Positions 13,942 through 21,258 of a stretch of 61,405 nt of DNA are shown piece by piece. The notes beneath the pieces were generated by a model that saw only the letters and a program-made list of their open reading frames with translations, did not search any database and had not been told where the DNA came from. Within the stretch, counting starts at the first letter, position 1. Every line of letters starts with the position of its first letter. Source of the stretch: Fimenecus sp051881355 (lineage in GTDB: Bacteria > Bacillota > Clostridia > Oscillospirales > Acutalibacteraceae); contig JBJEPS010000043.1 in NCBI GenBank assembly GCA_051881355.1, forward strand, positions 1 through 61,405, given 5' to 3'. The position numbers and the translations under genes are program-made.

Positions 13942-15539
13942 TGCACTCCCTCCCCTTGAATATTGGAGTCTTTGGCGATACCTGCAGGTTTGCCTTTCGC
14001 TTCGGACAAATCCAACGCGCCGGTCATCATCAGACCCAACTCCTCTTTCGTCGTTTTGCTTGCGTGTACAACACCCATCACTCTGCCGTGGCAAAGCACC
14101 ATAATTTTGTCGCACAGCGCCATAAGCACATCCAAATCCTCACCGACAAACAAAATACCGACGCCTTTTTGTTTCAAATCATCCAAAATATTGTAAATCG
14201 TGTAAGAGGAGTTAATATCTAAGCCGCGCACAGGATATGCGGTGATGAGCACATTCGGATTGGCTTTAATTTCACGTCCAAGCAGAACCTTTTGCACATT
14301 GCCGCCCGAAAGACGACGAACCGGCATGTCGGCTGAGGGCGTGACAACCTCTAACTCTTCGATAATCTCTTCGGCTTCCCGCCGTGCCGTTTTGCGGTCT
14401 ACAAACGGATTCAACCGATTCTGATTGTATTTTTTCAAAATCATATTGTCGGTAATCGAAAGCGAAGGCGCAAGCCCCATACCGAGCCTATCCTCAGGGA
14501 TAAAACTCATGGAAATGCCTTTTTCGATAATTTTCTGCGGTGGCAAACCCACAATGCTTTCCCCTTCGTGAATCATCATACCGCTTTCGATTTTGCGTAA
14601 ACCCGCCATCGCTTCGCAAAGCTCTTTTTGCCCACAACCGGCAATGCCCGCTACGCCGAGCATCTCGCCGCCGCGCACATAGAAATTCACATGGTCTATG
14701 GCAATGGCACCCTCGTCATTTTTAATGGTTAAATCACGAATTTCAAGCAAAGGTTGCTTCTTTTCCACCTTTGTACGGTGAATATTCAAATCCGCTTTTT
14801 TGCCCATCATCAGCTCTGTTAACTGTTTCTCATTGGTTTCGGCGGTGTTGACGGTATCGATATACTCGCCTTTCCTGAGGATTGCCACACGGTCACTGAT
14901 TTCCAGAACCTCGTTTAATTTATGGCTGATGATGACAATGGAGTGCCCTTGTGCTTTCATTTTGCGTAGGATTTCAAACAGTTTTTCAATTTCCTGCACG
15001 GTAAGCACTGCAGTAGGCTCGTCCAAAATAATGGTTTTTGCACCGTAGTACAAAACTTTCATGATTTCCAATGTCTGTTTTTCACTGACAGACATATTTT
15101 TCACAAGTTTTCTTGCATCTATTTGAAAACCGAATCGCTCGGCAGTTTTTTCAATTTCAACAAAACGTTCTTTACGTAAAAAAACTTGAGACAGTTTCGC
15201 TTTCGCAGAACTGCCGTCACTTTCTTTTCCGAGCCAAATATTATCCGCTGCGGAAAAAATATCGACCAGTTTAAAGTGTTGGTGCACCATACCGATGCCC
15301 AGTTTTTTGGCATCTTCGGGCGAATTGATGGAAACCTCCCGCCCGTTTACAAAAATCTGACCGCTATCCGGCTTATAAATGCCCGACAGCATATTCATCA
15401 ATGTAGTTTTTCCGGAACCATTTTCGCCCAGCAGGGCGAGAATCTCGCCCTGCCGAACGCACAGGTTAATGTTTTTATTGGCAGCTACACTACCAAAAGA
15501 TTTATTTATATTCTTTAATTCAATCGCGTATGCTGCCAC
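13938..15539 (-). CDS. nupO: ABC transporter ATP-binding protein with two nucleotide-binding domains (NupO/YufO type)
   Basis: 533 aa, two tandem ATPase domains, powering nucleoside import. Domain 1 (about 5-240): Walker A GENGSGKT (38-45), signature MSVSEKQTLEIMK, Walker B TIILDEPTAVL. Domain 2 (about 260-505): GIAGCGQKE, signature LSGGNVQKVLLGRE, and a degenerate Walker B VLITAYPVRGLD that lacks the Asp-Glu pair. One degenerate site is usual for this family, so only site 1 is expected to hydrolyse ATP efficiently. Lies 42 bases behind the BMP lipoprotein gene and is coupled to nupP by overlap. Confidence 0.93.
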   Translation of the reverse strand: MAAYAIELKNINKSFGSVAANKNINLCVRQGEILALLGENGSGKTTLMNMLSGIYKPDSGQIFVNGREVSINSPEDAKKLGIGMVHQHFKLVDIFSAADNIWLGKESDGSSAKAKLSQVFLRKERFVEIEKTAERFGFQIDARKLVKNMSVSEKQTLEIMKVLYYGAKTIILDEPTAVLTVQEIEKLFEILRKMKAQGHSIVIISHKLNEVLEISDRVAILRKGEYIDTVNTAETNEKQLTELMMGKKADLNIHRTKVEKKQPLLEIRDLTIKNDEGAIAIDHVNFYVRGGEMLGVAGIAGCGQKELCEAMAGLRKIESGMMIHEGESIVGLPPQKIIEKGISMSFIPEDRLGMGLAPSLSITDNMILKKYNQNRLNPFVDRKTARREAEEIIEELEVVTPSADMPVRRLSGGNVQKVLLGREIKANPNVLITAYPVRGLDINSSYTIYNILDDLKQKGVGILFVGEDLDVLMALCDKIMVLCHGRVMGVVHASKTTKEELGLMMTGALDLSEAKGKPAGIAKDSNIQGEGVQ

Positions 15540-15581
15540 AAACAGTTCTCCCTTAAAACAGATTGGAAAGTTCGAGAAAGC

Positions 15582-16835
15582 TTAGCCTTCTACAACACCT
15601 TCAACATAATAGTTCATAGAACCTTTGATAACGCCGTCGCAAGCGTCTTTACCGCCTTCAACCGCTTCCAAAGCGCCTGTATCGGTATTATAGGTAGAAT
15701 AGGTATTGCCGTCTGCCGAAATAACCTCCGCGCCCTTATTGTCTTTCAGAGCGCCTTCGGTCTTGGTGATGTTGCCGTCTTTATCAATCGAAAGCTTCAC
15801 ATTGGTGAATACATCCCATTCGCCGTCTACCATCATCGCTTTGACCTTTTCAACGATAGCTTTGGTTTCGGGCGTGCAGTTGTCGGAAAGCGGAGAAATG
15901 TCTACAAAGCCTTCTTTGAGACCGCCGTAGTAAATACCGACCTTACTCATGAAGTTTGCCGGATCGGTCATTGCGGTTTCAATCGCCAGCTTATAGTAAA
16001 CATCCCAGTTCCAAATCGGCGCAGTCAGGTGCGCGGACGGAGCCTGTGCAGTCATATCGGAGTTGTAGCCGCAGCCGTACACCTTGCCGTTCGCAGCCGC
16101 AAGCTGAGGCTGTGCACTGTCGCAATGCTGTGCAATCACGCAGCAGTTATAGGTGTTGATGAGCGCTTCAGCAGCCGCTTTTTCTTTCGCTTCGTCGCCC
16201 CATGTGCTGATTTTATTCACATGCACAACTGCATCGGGGTTGACAGACTGTACACCGAGTGCAAACGCATTGATCCCGGAGCAGGTTTCTGCATACTCCG
16301 TACCCCAAGCAGCAACATAGCCAATGCTGTTGTTGTTGAGTTCGAGAGATTTTAAGCCAGCCGCAATACCTGCAAGGTAACGAGCCTGATAAATTCTACC
16401 GAAATAGTTGTTGAAGTTGGTTTCATTGGACTTATAGCCGGTTGCATGCGAGAAGATGATATCCGCATATTCGGGTTTTTCCGCCGCTTCTGCAAATGCA
16501 TCAATATAGCCGAAGCTGATACCGAAGATGATTTTGCAGCCCTGACTTGCCAAGGTGTCGATGGCTTTGGAAACCTGTTCGGTATCTTCGGGAACATTAT
16601 CCACAATCTTGAGATTTTCCTTCGGAAGCCCGAGTTGTTCCATTGCTTTGGTAATACCGTTGTGATGGGCATAGGTATACCCTGCGGTGTCGTTCTGGCT
16701 GTTAATATAGATAGCGCCTACAAGGAAATCGCTTGCAGCCGTATCATCGGTTTTGGCATCGTCGGTTTGACCGCAAGCAGCGAAGCAAAGCACGACCATG
16801 ACCAGTGCCAGAACAATGCTGAGAACTTTCTTCAT
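15582..16835 (-). CDS. BMP-family nucleoside-binding lipoprotein
   Basis: 417 aa. Signal peptide and lipobox (LCFAAC, lipidated Cys21) place it on the outer face of the membrane as solute receptor of the ABC importer encoded just downstream. The mature part has the BMP/PnrA pattern: FLVGAIYINSQNDTAGYTYA, then a hinge with IIFGISFGYIDAFAEAAE and NNSIGYVAAWGTEYAETCSG, and WNWDVYYKLAIETAM near the end. BMP proteins bind purine nucleosides. The start ATG 16835 has AGGAGG close upstream. Follows xpt by 86 bases on the same strand; the receptor gene leads the transporter genes, as expected for the most abundant component. Confidence 0.93.
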   Translation of the reverse strand: MKKVLSIVLALVMVVLCFAACGQTDDAKTDDTAASDFLVGAIYINSQNDTAGYTYAHHNGITKAMEQLGLPKENLKIVDNVPEDTEQVSKAIDTLASQGCKIIFGISFGYIDAFAEAAEKPEYADIIFSHATGYKSNETNFNNYFGRIYQARYLAGIAAGLKSLELNNNSIGYVAAWGTEYAETCSGINAFALGVQSVNPDAVVHVNKISTWGDEAKEKAAAEALINTYNCCVIAQHCDSAQPQLAAANGKVYGCGYNSDMTAQAPSAHLTAPIWNWDVYYKLAIETAMTDPANFMSKVGIYYGGLKEGFVDISPLSDNCTPETKAIVEKVKAMMVDGEWDVFTNVKLSIDKDGNITKTEGALKDNKGAEVISADGNTYSTYNTDTGALEAVEGGKDACDGVIKGSMNYYVEGVVEG

Positions 16836-16921
16836 ACTGTTTTCCTCCTAAAAAGAAAAATAAAATATTATGAACGGCAAAGAAAGTACCTCTCTGCCGC
16901 ATCATACAATCTATTTACTGT

Positions 16922-17503
16922 TTACTGTGCGCGGAAAATAATCGCACCGGTTTTGTCATCCATGGAATCAACAATCGCCAAAGATTCCAGATGTATTCCA
17001 CGGTCGCGAATGAGCGCACCGCCCTTTTGAAACCCTTTTTCAATGGCAATACCGATGCCGGCAACCGACGCTCCCGCCGCATTGACAATATCAATAAGCC
17101 CTTCTAAAGCGCAGCCGTTTGCAAGGAAATCATCGATAATCAAAACCTTGTCCGACGGAGATAGGTATTTTTTAGAGACAATCACATTATAAACCCGTTT
17201 ATGCGTAAATGATTCAATCTGTGTGGAATAGACTTCGCCGTCAATATTGACGCTCTGTGCTTTTTTGGCAAATACCACAGGCACATTAAAATATTGTGCC
17301 ACAATACAGGCAATCCCGATGCCGGACGCCTCAATGGTCATAATCTTGTTGATTTCGGTATTTTGGAACAGGCGTTTGAATTCTTTGCCCATTTCATTGA
17401 ACAGTGCAATATCCATTTGGTGGTTTAAAAAGGAGTCCACTTTTAAGACATTGCCTGCCTTTACAATCCCGTCTTTTTGAATACGTTCTTCTAACAGTTT
17501 CAT
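16922..17503 (-). CDS. xpt: Xanthine phosphoribosyltransferase
   Basis: Converts xanthine and PRPP to XMP in purine salvage. 193 aa from ATG 17503, close to the 194 aa of Bacillus Xpt, with the classical start MKLLEERI. The frame is open to 17650, but that would read through the promoter. The PRPP-binding loop VLIIDDFLANG spans 121-131; the substrate-site segment is TIEASGIGIACIVAQYFNVP (56-75). Many Firmicute xpt genes carry a guanine riboswitch; none was recognised in the roughly 60-base region upstream. First gene of the nucleoside-import operon, so salvage enzyme and importer are co-expressed. Confidence 0.95.
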   Translation of the reverse strand: MKLLEERIQKDGIVKAGNVLKVDSFLNHQMDIALFNEMGKEFKRLFQNTEINKIMTIEASGIGIACIVAQYFNVPVVFAKKAQSVNIDGEVYSTQIESFTHKRVYNVIVSKKYLSPSDKVLIIDDFLANGCALEGLIDIVNAAGASVAGIGIAIEKGFQKGGALIRDRGIHLESLAIVDSMDDKTGAIIFRAQ

Positions 17504-17537
17504 TCCTTGCCTCACCAAAACAAAATCAGATGAAGTA

Positions 17538-17566
17538 AGTATACAATATTCTGACAATTTTTTCAA
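17538..17566 (-). promoter_or_regulatory. vegetative promoter of xpt / nucleoside importer operon
   Basis: TTGAAA, 17-base spacer, TATACT on the minus strand, 35 bases before the xpt start. Confidence 0.75.
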
Positions 17567-17613
17567 CAGAAAATCCTGAAAAACAGACAAATTTCCAAAA
17601 TTTTTGCAAAGCG

Positions 17614-17642
17614 TTCCCTTTTCGCCGAAAACGGTATATAAT
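17614..17642 (+). promoter_or_regulatory. probable promoter of MATE transporter
   Basis: TATAAT at 17637-17642 is clear; the -35 (TTCCCT at 17-base spacing) is poor. Confidence 0.45.
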
Positions 17643-17673
17643 AAACGCAAATTTCGGAAAGAAGGTTTTTCCC

Positions 17674-19017
17674 TTGGTAACGGATTTAACCGTCGGCAAA
17701 CCGCGCCGTGTGTTGATGAAGTTTACACTTCCCCTGCTTTTGAGCGTTGTGTTTCAACAATTGTATAATATCATGGACAGCATCATCGCGGGACATTACA
17801 TCGGCGTAAACGCGTTAGCGGCGGTCGGGGCTTCCTACCCGATTACGATGATATTTATGGCAATTGCCAACGGTACGAACATCGGTTGCTCCGTGGTTAT
17901 TTCACAGCTGTTCGGCGGCAAGCGTATGACGCATATGAAAACAGCGGTCAGCACGGCAATTCTCGCAAGTACGGCGCTTGCTCTTTTGCTGACCGGGCTC
18001 GGGCTGTTGCTCTCTCCCGCTTTATTGCGTGCAATCGACACACCTGCAGAAATTCTCGCGGATGCCGAGCTGTATTTGAATATCTACATCGGGGGCTTAT
18101 GCTTTTTATTTTTATATAATATTGCCAACGGTGTCTTCACGGCGCTCGGCGATTCAAAAACACCGCTGTTCTTTTTAATTTTTTCTTCTGTTGGGAATAT
18201 TGCGCTGGATATTCTGTTTGTCACGCAATTCCGTATGGGTGTTGCAGGGGTTGCCTGGGCAACCTTTATTGCACAGGGATTTGCCTCCATTGCCGCACTT
18301 TTGGTTTTGATTTTTCGTATTAAAAAAATCAAAAGCGAAAAGCCGAAGCTGTTTTCAGAGAAAATGCTTACACGCATTTCCCGCATTGCAATACCGAGCA
18401 TTTTACAGCAGAGCTTTGTTTCGGTCGGCAATGTATTTATTCAAGGGTTAATCAACGGCTACGGCGCAACCGTAGTTGCGGCGTTTGCGGCGGCAATGAA
18501 ACTCAATACCTTTACGATTACCACACTTTGTGCGCTTGGGAACGGACTTTCCAGCTACACAGCGCAGAACATCGGCGCAGGAAGCACCACCCGTGTCAAG
18601 CAAGGCTTTCGCGCAGGGGTTGTGATTGCACTATTCATTGCCGTACCGTTTTTCGTGTTGTTTTTCTTCTTTCCCGAATACTCCATGCAAATTTTTGTAG
18701 ACGAAACGAGCGCAGATGTCATTACAGCCGGTACAGCCTTTTTGAAAATTGTTTCCCCGTTTTATTTTCTCATCACTGTGAAATTGGTGGTAGACGGCAT
18801 TTTGCGCGGTGCAGGTGCCATGAACGCTTTTATGGTTGCCACTTTTTCCGACTTGATTCTGCGCGTTCTGTTTGCCTTTGTCCTCTCCCCCGTCTTCGGC
18901 GAACAGGGTATTTGGTATTCGTGGCCGATTGGCTGGACAGTCGCAAGCATACTTTCTATGATTTTTTACTGCACGGGCATTTGGAAAAAGCATTTGCCCG
19001 CCCCAACTGCAAAATAA
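17674..19017 (+). CDS. MATE family multidrug/toxin efflux transporter
   Basis: 447 aa polytopic membrane protein, about twelve helices in two pseudo-symmetric halves. Typical MATE features: the N-terminal MKFTLPLLLSVVFQQLYNIMDSIIAGHYIG and the mid-protein RIAIPSILQQSFVSVGNVFIQGLINGYG. It exports cationic compounds using a Na+ or H+ gradient. The start is TTG 17674 (then GTA ACG GAT), with GAAGG about eight bases upstream; no ATG gives the full first helix. Divergent from xpt and convergent with the NhaC antiporter gene, sharing a bidirectional terminator. Substrate cannot be told from sequence. Confidence 0.9.
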   Translation: MVTDLTVGKPRRVLMKFTLPLLLSVVFQQLYNIMDSIIAGHYIGVNALAAVGASYPITMIFMAIANGTNIGCSVVISQLFGGKRMTHMKTAVSTAILASTALALLLTGLGLLLSPALLRAIDTPAEILADAELYLNIYIGGLCFLFLYNIANGVFTALGDSKTPLFFLIFSSVGNIALDILFVTQFRMGVAGVAWATFIAQGFASIAALLVLIFRIKKIKSEKPKLFSEKMLTRISRIAIPSILQQSFVSVGNVFIQGLINGYGATVVAAFAAAMKLNTFTITTLCALGNGLSSYTAQNIGAGSTTRVKQGFRAGVVIALFIAVPFFVLFFFFPEYSMQIFVDETSADVITAGTAFLKIVSPFYFLITVKLVVDGILRGAGAMNAFMVATFSDLILRVLFAFVLSPVFGEQGIWYSWPIGWTVASILSMIFYCTGIWKKHLPAPTAK

Positions 19018-19027
19018 TACACACGCA

Positions 19028-19066
19028 AAAGACCGTTTCCGCAGAACAATCGCGGGAACGGTCTTT
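19028..19066. terminator. bidirectional terminator between MATE and nhaC genes
   Basis: A 15-bp stem with one G-T pair (19028-19042 with 19052-19066), flanked by A- and T-rich runs. Confidence 0.88.
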
Positions 19067-19075
19067 CCTTTTCCT

Positions 19076-20572
19076 TTATACTTTTTCTTTCTTTTTACTT
19101 ACCAAATAAATCCCTATCAAAATACACAACAGCAATGCCAAACCAACCGGCAAAGAAATCCATATACTTTCTGTAAAGCCCGCAAGCAGATAGGTTACAA
19201 AGCACACCGCCGCGACAAGCAATGCATACGGTGATTGTGTAGAGACGTGGTCTAAGTGATTGCAGTTTGCTCCCGTCGATGCCAAAATCGTCGTGTCGGA
19301 AATCGGCGAAATATGGTCGCCGCAAACTGCGCCCGCCAAAATAGACGCCACGGAAATGCTCAAAATCGGCGTGATTTCCATACCGCCGAACACGGAAACC
19401 GCAATCGGAATGAGAATGGCAAAAGTGCCCCAAGAAGTGCCTGTCGCAAATGCAAGCCCCAATGCGACAAGGAAGAAAATCGCCGGTAAAAGTCCTGTGG
19501 GCATACTGCTTGACGACACCACATTGCTAACAAACGCCCCTGCATTCAGGTAGCTTTCGCCGCAAATACCACTCAAAGTCCACGCAAAGGTTAAAATTAA
19601 GATTGCAGGCACCATTGCCTTGAAGCCGTCGGTGAGGCTTTCCATAAATTCCCGTGCGGAAATAACCTTGCGTGGGATATACAATAGGAAAATAACAATT
19701 AAGGTGAAGAAAGAGCCGAGCGCCAAGGAAAGCCCCGCAGAGCAATCCGCGAAGGCGTCTTTCACACTTGCACCCTCTAAAATACCGCCTGTATACAGCA
19801 TTGCCAGTACGCAGAATAAAATCAGCGTGGCAATTGGTATAATCAAGTCAAACACTCTGCCTTTGGTGTCTTTTGCATCTTCGGGGATTTCAACCAATGT
19901 ATCCCCACCCTCCGGGTGTTTTTCGTTGTATTTTCTCATCGGACCGAAGTCAAAATTCGTGACGATCAAGAAAATAATCATTGCAACCGTAAACAACGCA
20001 TAGAAGTTGGCGGGAATGGTGCGCAAAAACAGTCCGAATCCATCAATACTGCTGCCCTCAGGCATAGACGAGCCGACTGCTGCCGCCCAACTGGAAATCG
20101 GCGCAATAATACAGACGGGTGCCGCCGTAGCATCAATGATATATGCCAGCTTTGCGCGGGTGATTTTGTGGCGGTCGGTTACGGGACTCATCACCGTCCC
20201 TACGGTCAAGCAGTTAAAATAATCGTCCACAAAAATCAACGCGCCGAGTGCCGAGGTTGCCGCCAATGCGCCGCGTTTGGTTTTAATCGCACGCGACGCC
20301 CATTTACCGTATGCTGCAGACGCGCCCGATTTGCTCATCAAGGACACAATCATACCGAGAATGACCAAAAATATGAGTATGGTTATGTTGCTGCCGACCT
20401 TGTCACTCATAATATCAAATGTGGTTTCGAGCGCTTTTAACAGATGAAAATCGGTGTAAAACAGCGCGCCCGACAAAACACCGATAAGCAAGGATATATA
20501 TACTTCTTTCGTAATCAACGCCAACACAATGGCGATAATGGGCGGCACTAATGCCCAAAAGGTTGCCTCCAT
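19076..20572 (-). CDS. nhaC: Na+/H+ antiporter NhaC-type
   Basis: 498 aa polytopic membrane protein. Conserved NhaC-family stretches are visible: GALIFVDDYFNCLTVGTVMS, with the paired Asp expected in ion binding, and DATAAPVCIIAPISSWAA. Near the C-terminus come FATGTSWGTFAILIPIAV and AGAVCGDHISPISDTTILAS. Such proteins exchange Na+ for protons, or in relatives lactate/malate; the antiporter assignment is the most general. The start ATG 20572 follows GGAG. Only 26 bases behind the acetyltransferase gene, so probably in one operon with it. Confidence 0.87.
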   Translation of the reverse strand: MEATFWALVPPIIAIVLALITKEVYISLLIGVLSGALFYTDFHLLKALETTFDIMSDKVGSNITILIFLVILGMIVSLMSKSGASAAYGKWASRAIKTKRGALAATSALGALIFVDDYFNCLTVGTVMSPVTDRHKITRAKLAYIIDATAAPVCIIAPISSWAAAVGSSMPEGSSIDGFGLFLRTIPANFYALFTVAMIIFLIVTNFDFGPMRKYNEKHPEGGDTLVEIPEDAKDTKGRVFDLIIPIATLILFCVLAMLYTGGILEGASVKDAFADCSAGLSLALGSFFTLIVIFLLYIPRKVISAREFMESLTDGFKAMVPAILILTFAWTLSGICGESYLNAGAFVSNVVSSSSMPTGLLPAIFFLVALGLAFATGTSWGTFAILIPIAVSVFGGMEITPILSISVASILAGAVCGDHISPISDTTILASTGANCNHLDHVSTQSPYALLVAAVCFVTYLLAGFTESIWISLPVGLALLLCILIGIYLVSKKKEKV

Positions 20573-20598
20573 AATTTTCTCCTTTTCTTTTCCATTAT

Positions 20599-21084
20599 TT
20601 ATTCTTCTGTTTTATACTGTGCCAATTTTTCGCCGTCCAAACGGAATATCCACCACTCGTCCATATGTTTTGCACCCAAACGGAAATAAAAGTCCTGGGA
20701 CGGGGTATTCCAATCCAGACAAACCCATTCCAGTCTGCCGAAATTGCCGTCCGCCGCATATTTTGCAACCGCGTCAAACAGCGCTTTCCCGTACCCCTTC
20801 CCGCGGCAGTCAGGGTCCACAAACAAATCCTCTAAATGAATACCTTTGCGTCCGACAAAAGTGGAATAGGTTTCAAAAAACAGCGCAAAGCCAACCGCTT
20901 TTCCGTTTTCTTCGCCTAAAAAGACCTTGGCGGCATTGTCGCCGAACACAACCTCGTGAATTAAATCCTCGGAATTTACAACCTCGTCGGTCATTTTTTC
21001 ATATTCGGCGATTTTTTGAATAAACGACAGCACGGTTTTTGCATCGTCTGCTGTGGCGAGCCGTACCGAAAAATCCGACTGCAT
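20599..21084 (-). CDS. GNAT acetyltransferase, spermidine/diamine N-acetyltransferase-like
   Basis: 161 aa from ATG 21084 (a TTG just before it is in frame, but the AGAGGGG spacing favours the ATG). A single GNAT fold. The acetyl-CoA loop is CRGKGYGKAL, preceded by the pattern ALFFETYSTFVGRKGIHLED. The C-terminal part is LDWNTPSQDFYFRLGAKHMD. These resemble the SSAT-type diamine acetyltransferases rather than ribosomal-protein acetylases. A polyamine substrate is therefore plausible but inferred. Leads a probable two-gene unit with nhaC. Confidence 0.85.
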   Translation of the reverse strand: MQSDFSVRLATADDAKTVLSFIQKIAEYEKMTDEVVNSEDLIHEVVFGDNAAKVFLGEENGKAVGFALFFETYSTFVGRKGIHLEDLFVDPDCRGKGYGKALFDAVAKYAADGNFGRLEWVCLDWNTPSQDFYFRLGAKHMDEWWIFRLDGEKLAQYKTEE

Positions 21085-21195
21085 CAAATCCCCTCTTTCT
21101 CCTTTTTGTGTTCACAATAGATTAAGAATAACAAAACCGCCTAACAATTGCAATAAAAATCGTCAAAATTTGTCAAGATTGCGTATATTTCCATA

Positions 21196-21236
21196 AAAAA
21201 GCGACCAAGCAGTACTCTTCTGCTTGGTCGCTTTTT
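21196..21236. terminator. bidirectional-looking terminator, 3' of the mannosidase operon
   Basis: A perfect 17-bp stem (AAAAAGCGACCAAGCAG and complement) with a 7-base loop. On the minus strand it ends the GH38 operon; on that strand it also lies upstream of the GNAT gene. Confidence 0.88.
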
Positions 21237-21258
21237 AGGATTTCAATACAAAATAAAA

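Noticed and set aside
13942..14115. N-terminal extension of the NupP permease
   Set aside because: The extra 58 codons read the ATPase gene in another frame; GTG 13941 has a strong ribosome site and the usual 4-base overlap.
15580..16835. T-box or riboswitch in front of the BMP lipoprotein
   Set aside because: The 86-base gap after xpt shows no recognisable conserved riboswitch core or terminator/antiterminator pair.
17504..17650. N-terminal extension of xpt
   Set aside because: It would cross the promoter; the standard Xpt start MKLLEERI is at 17503.
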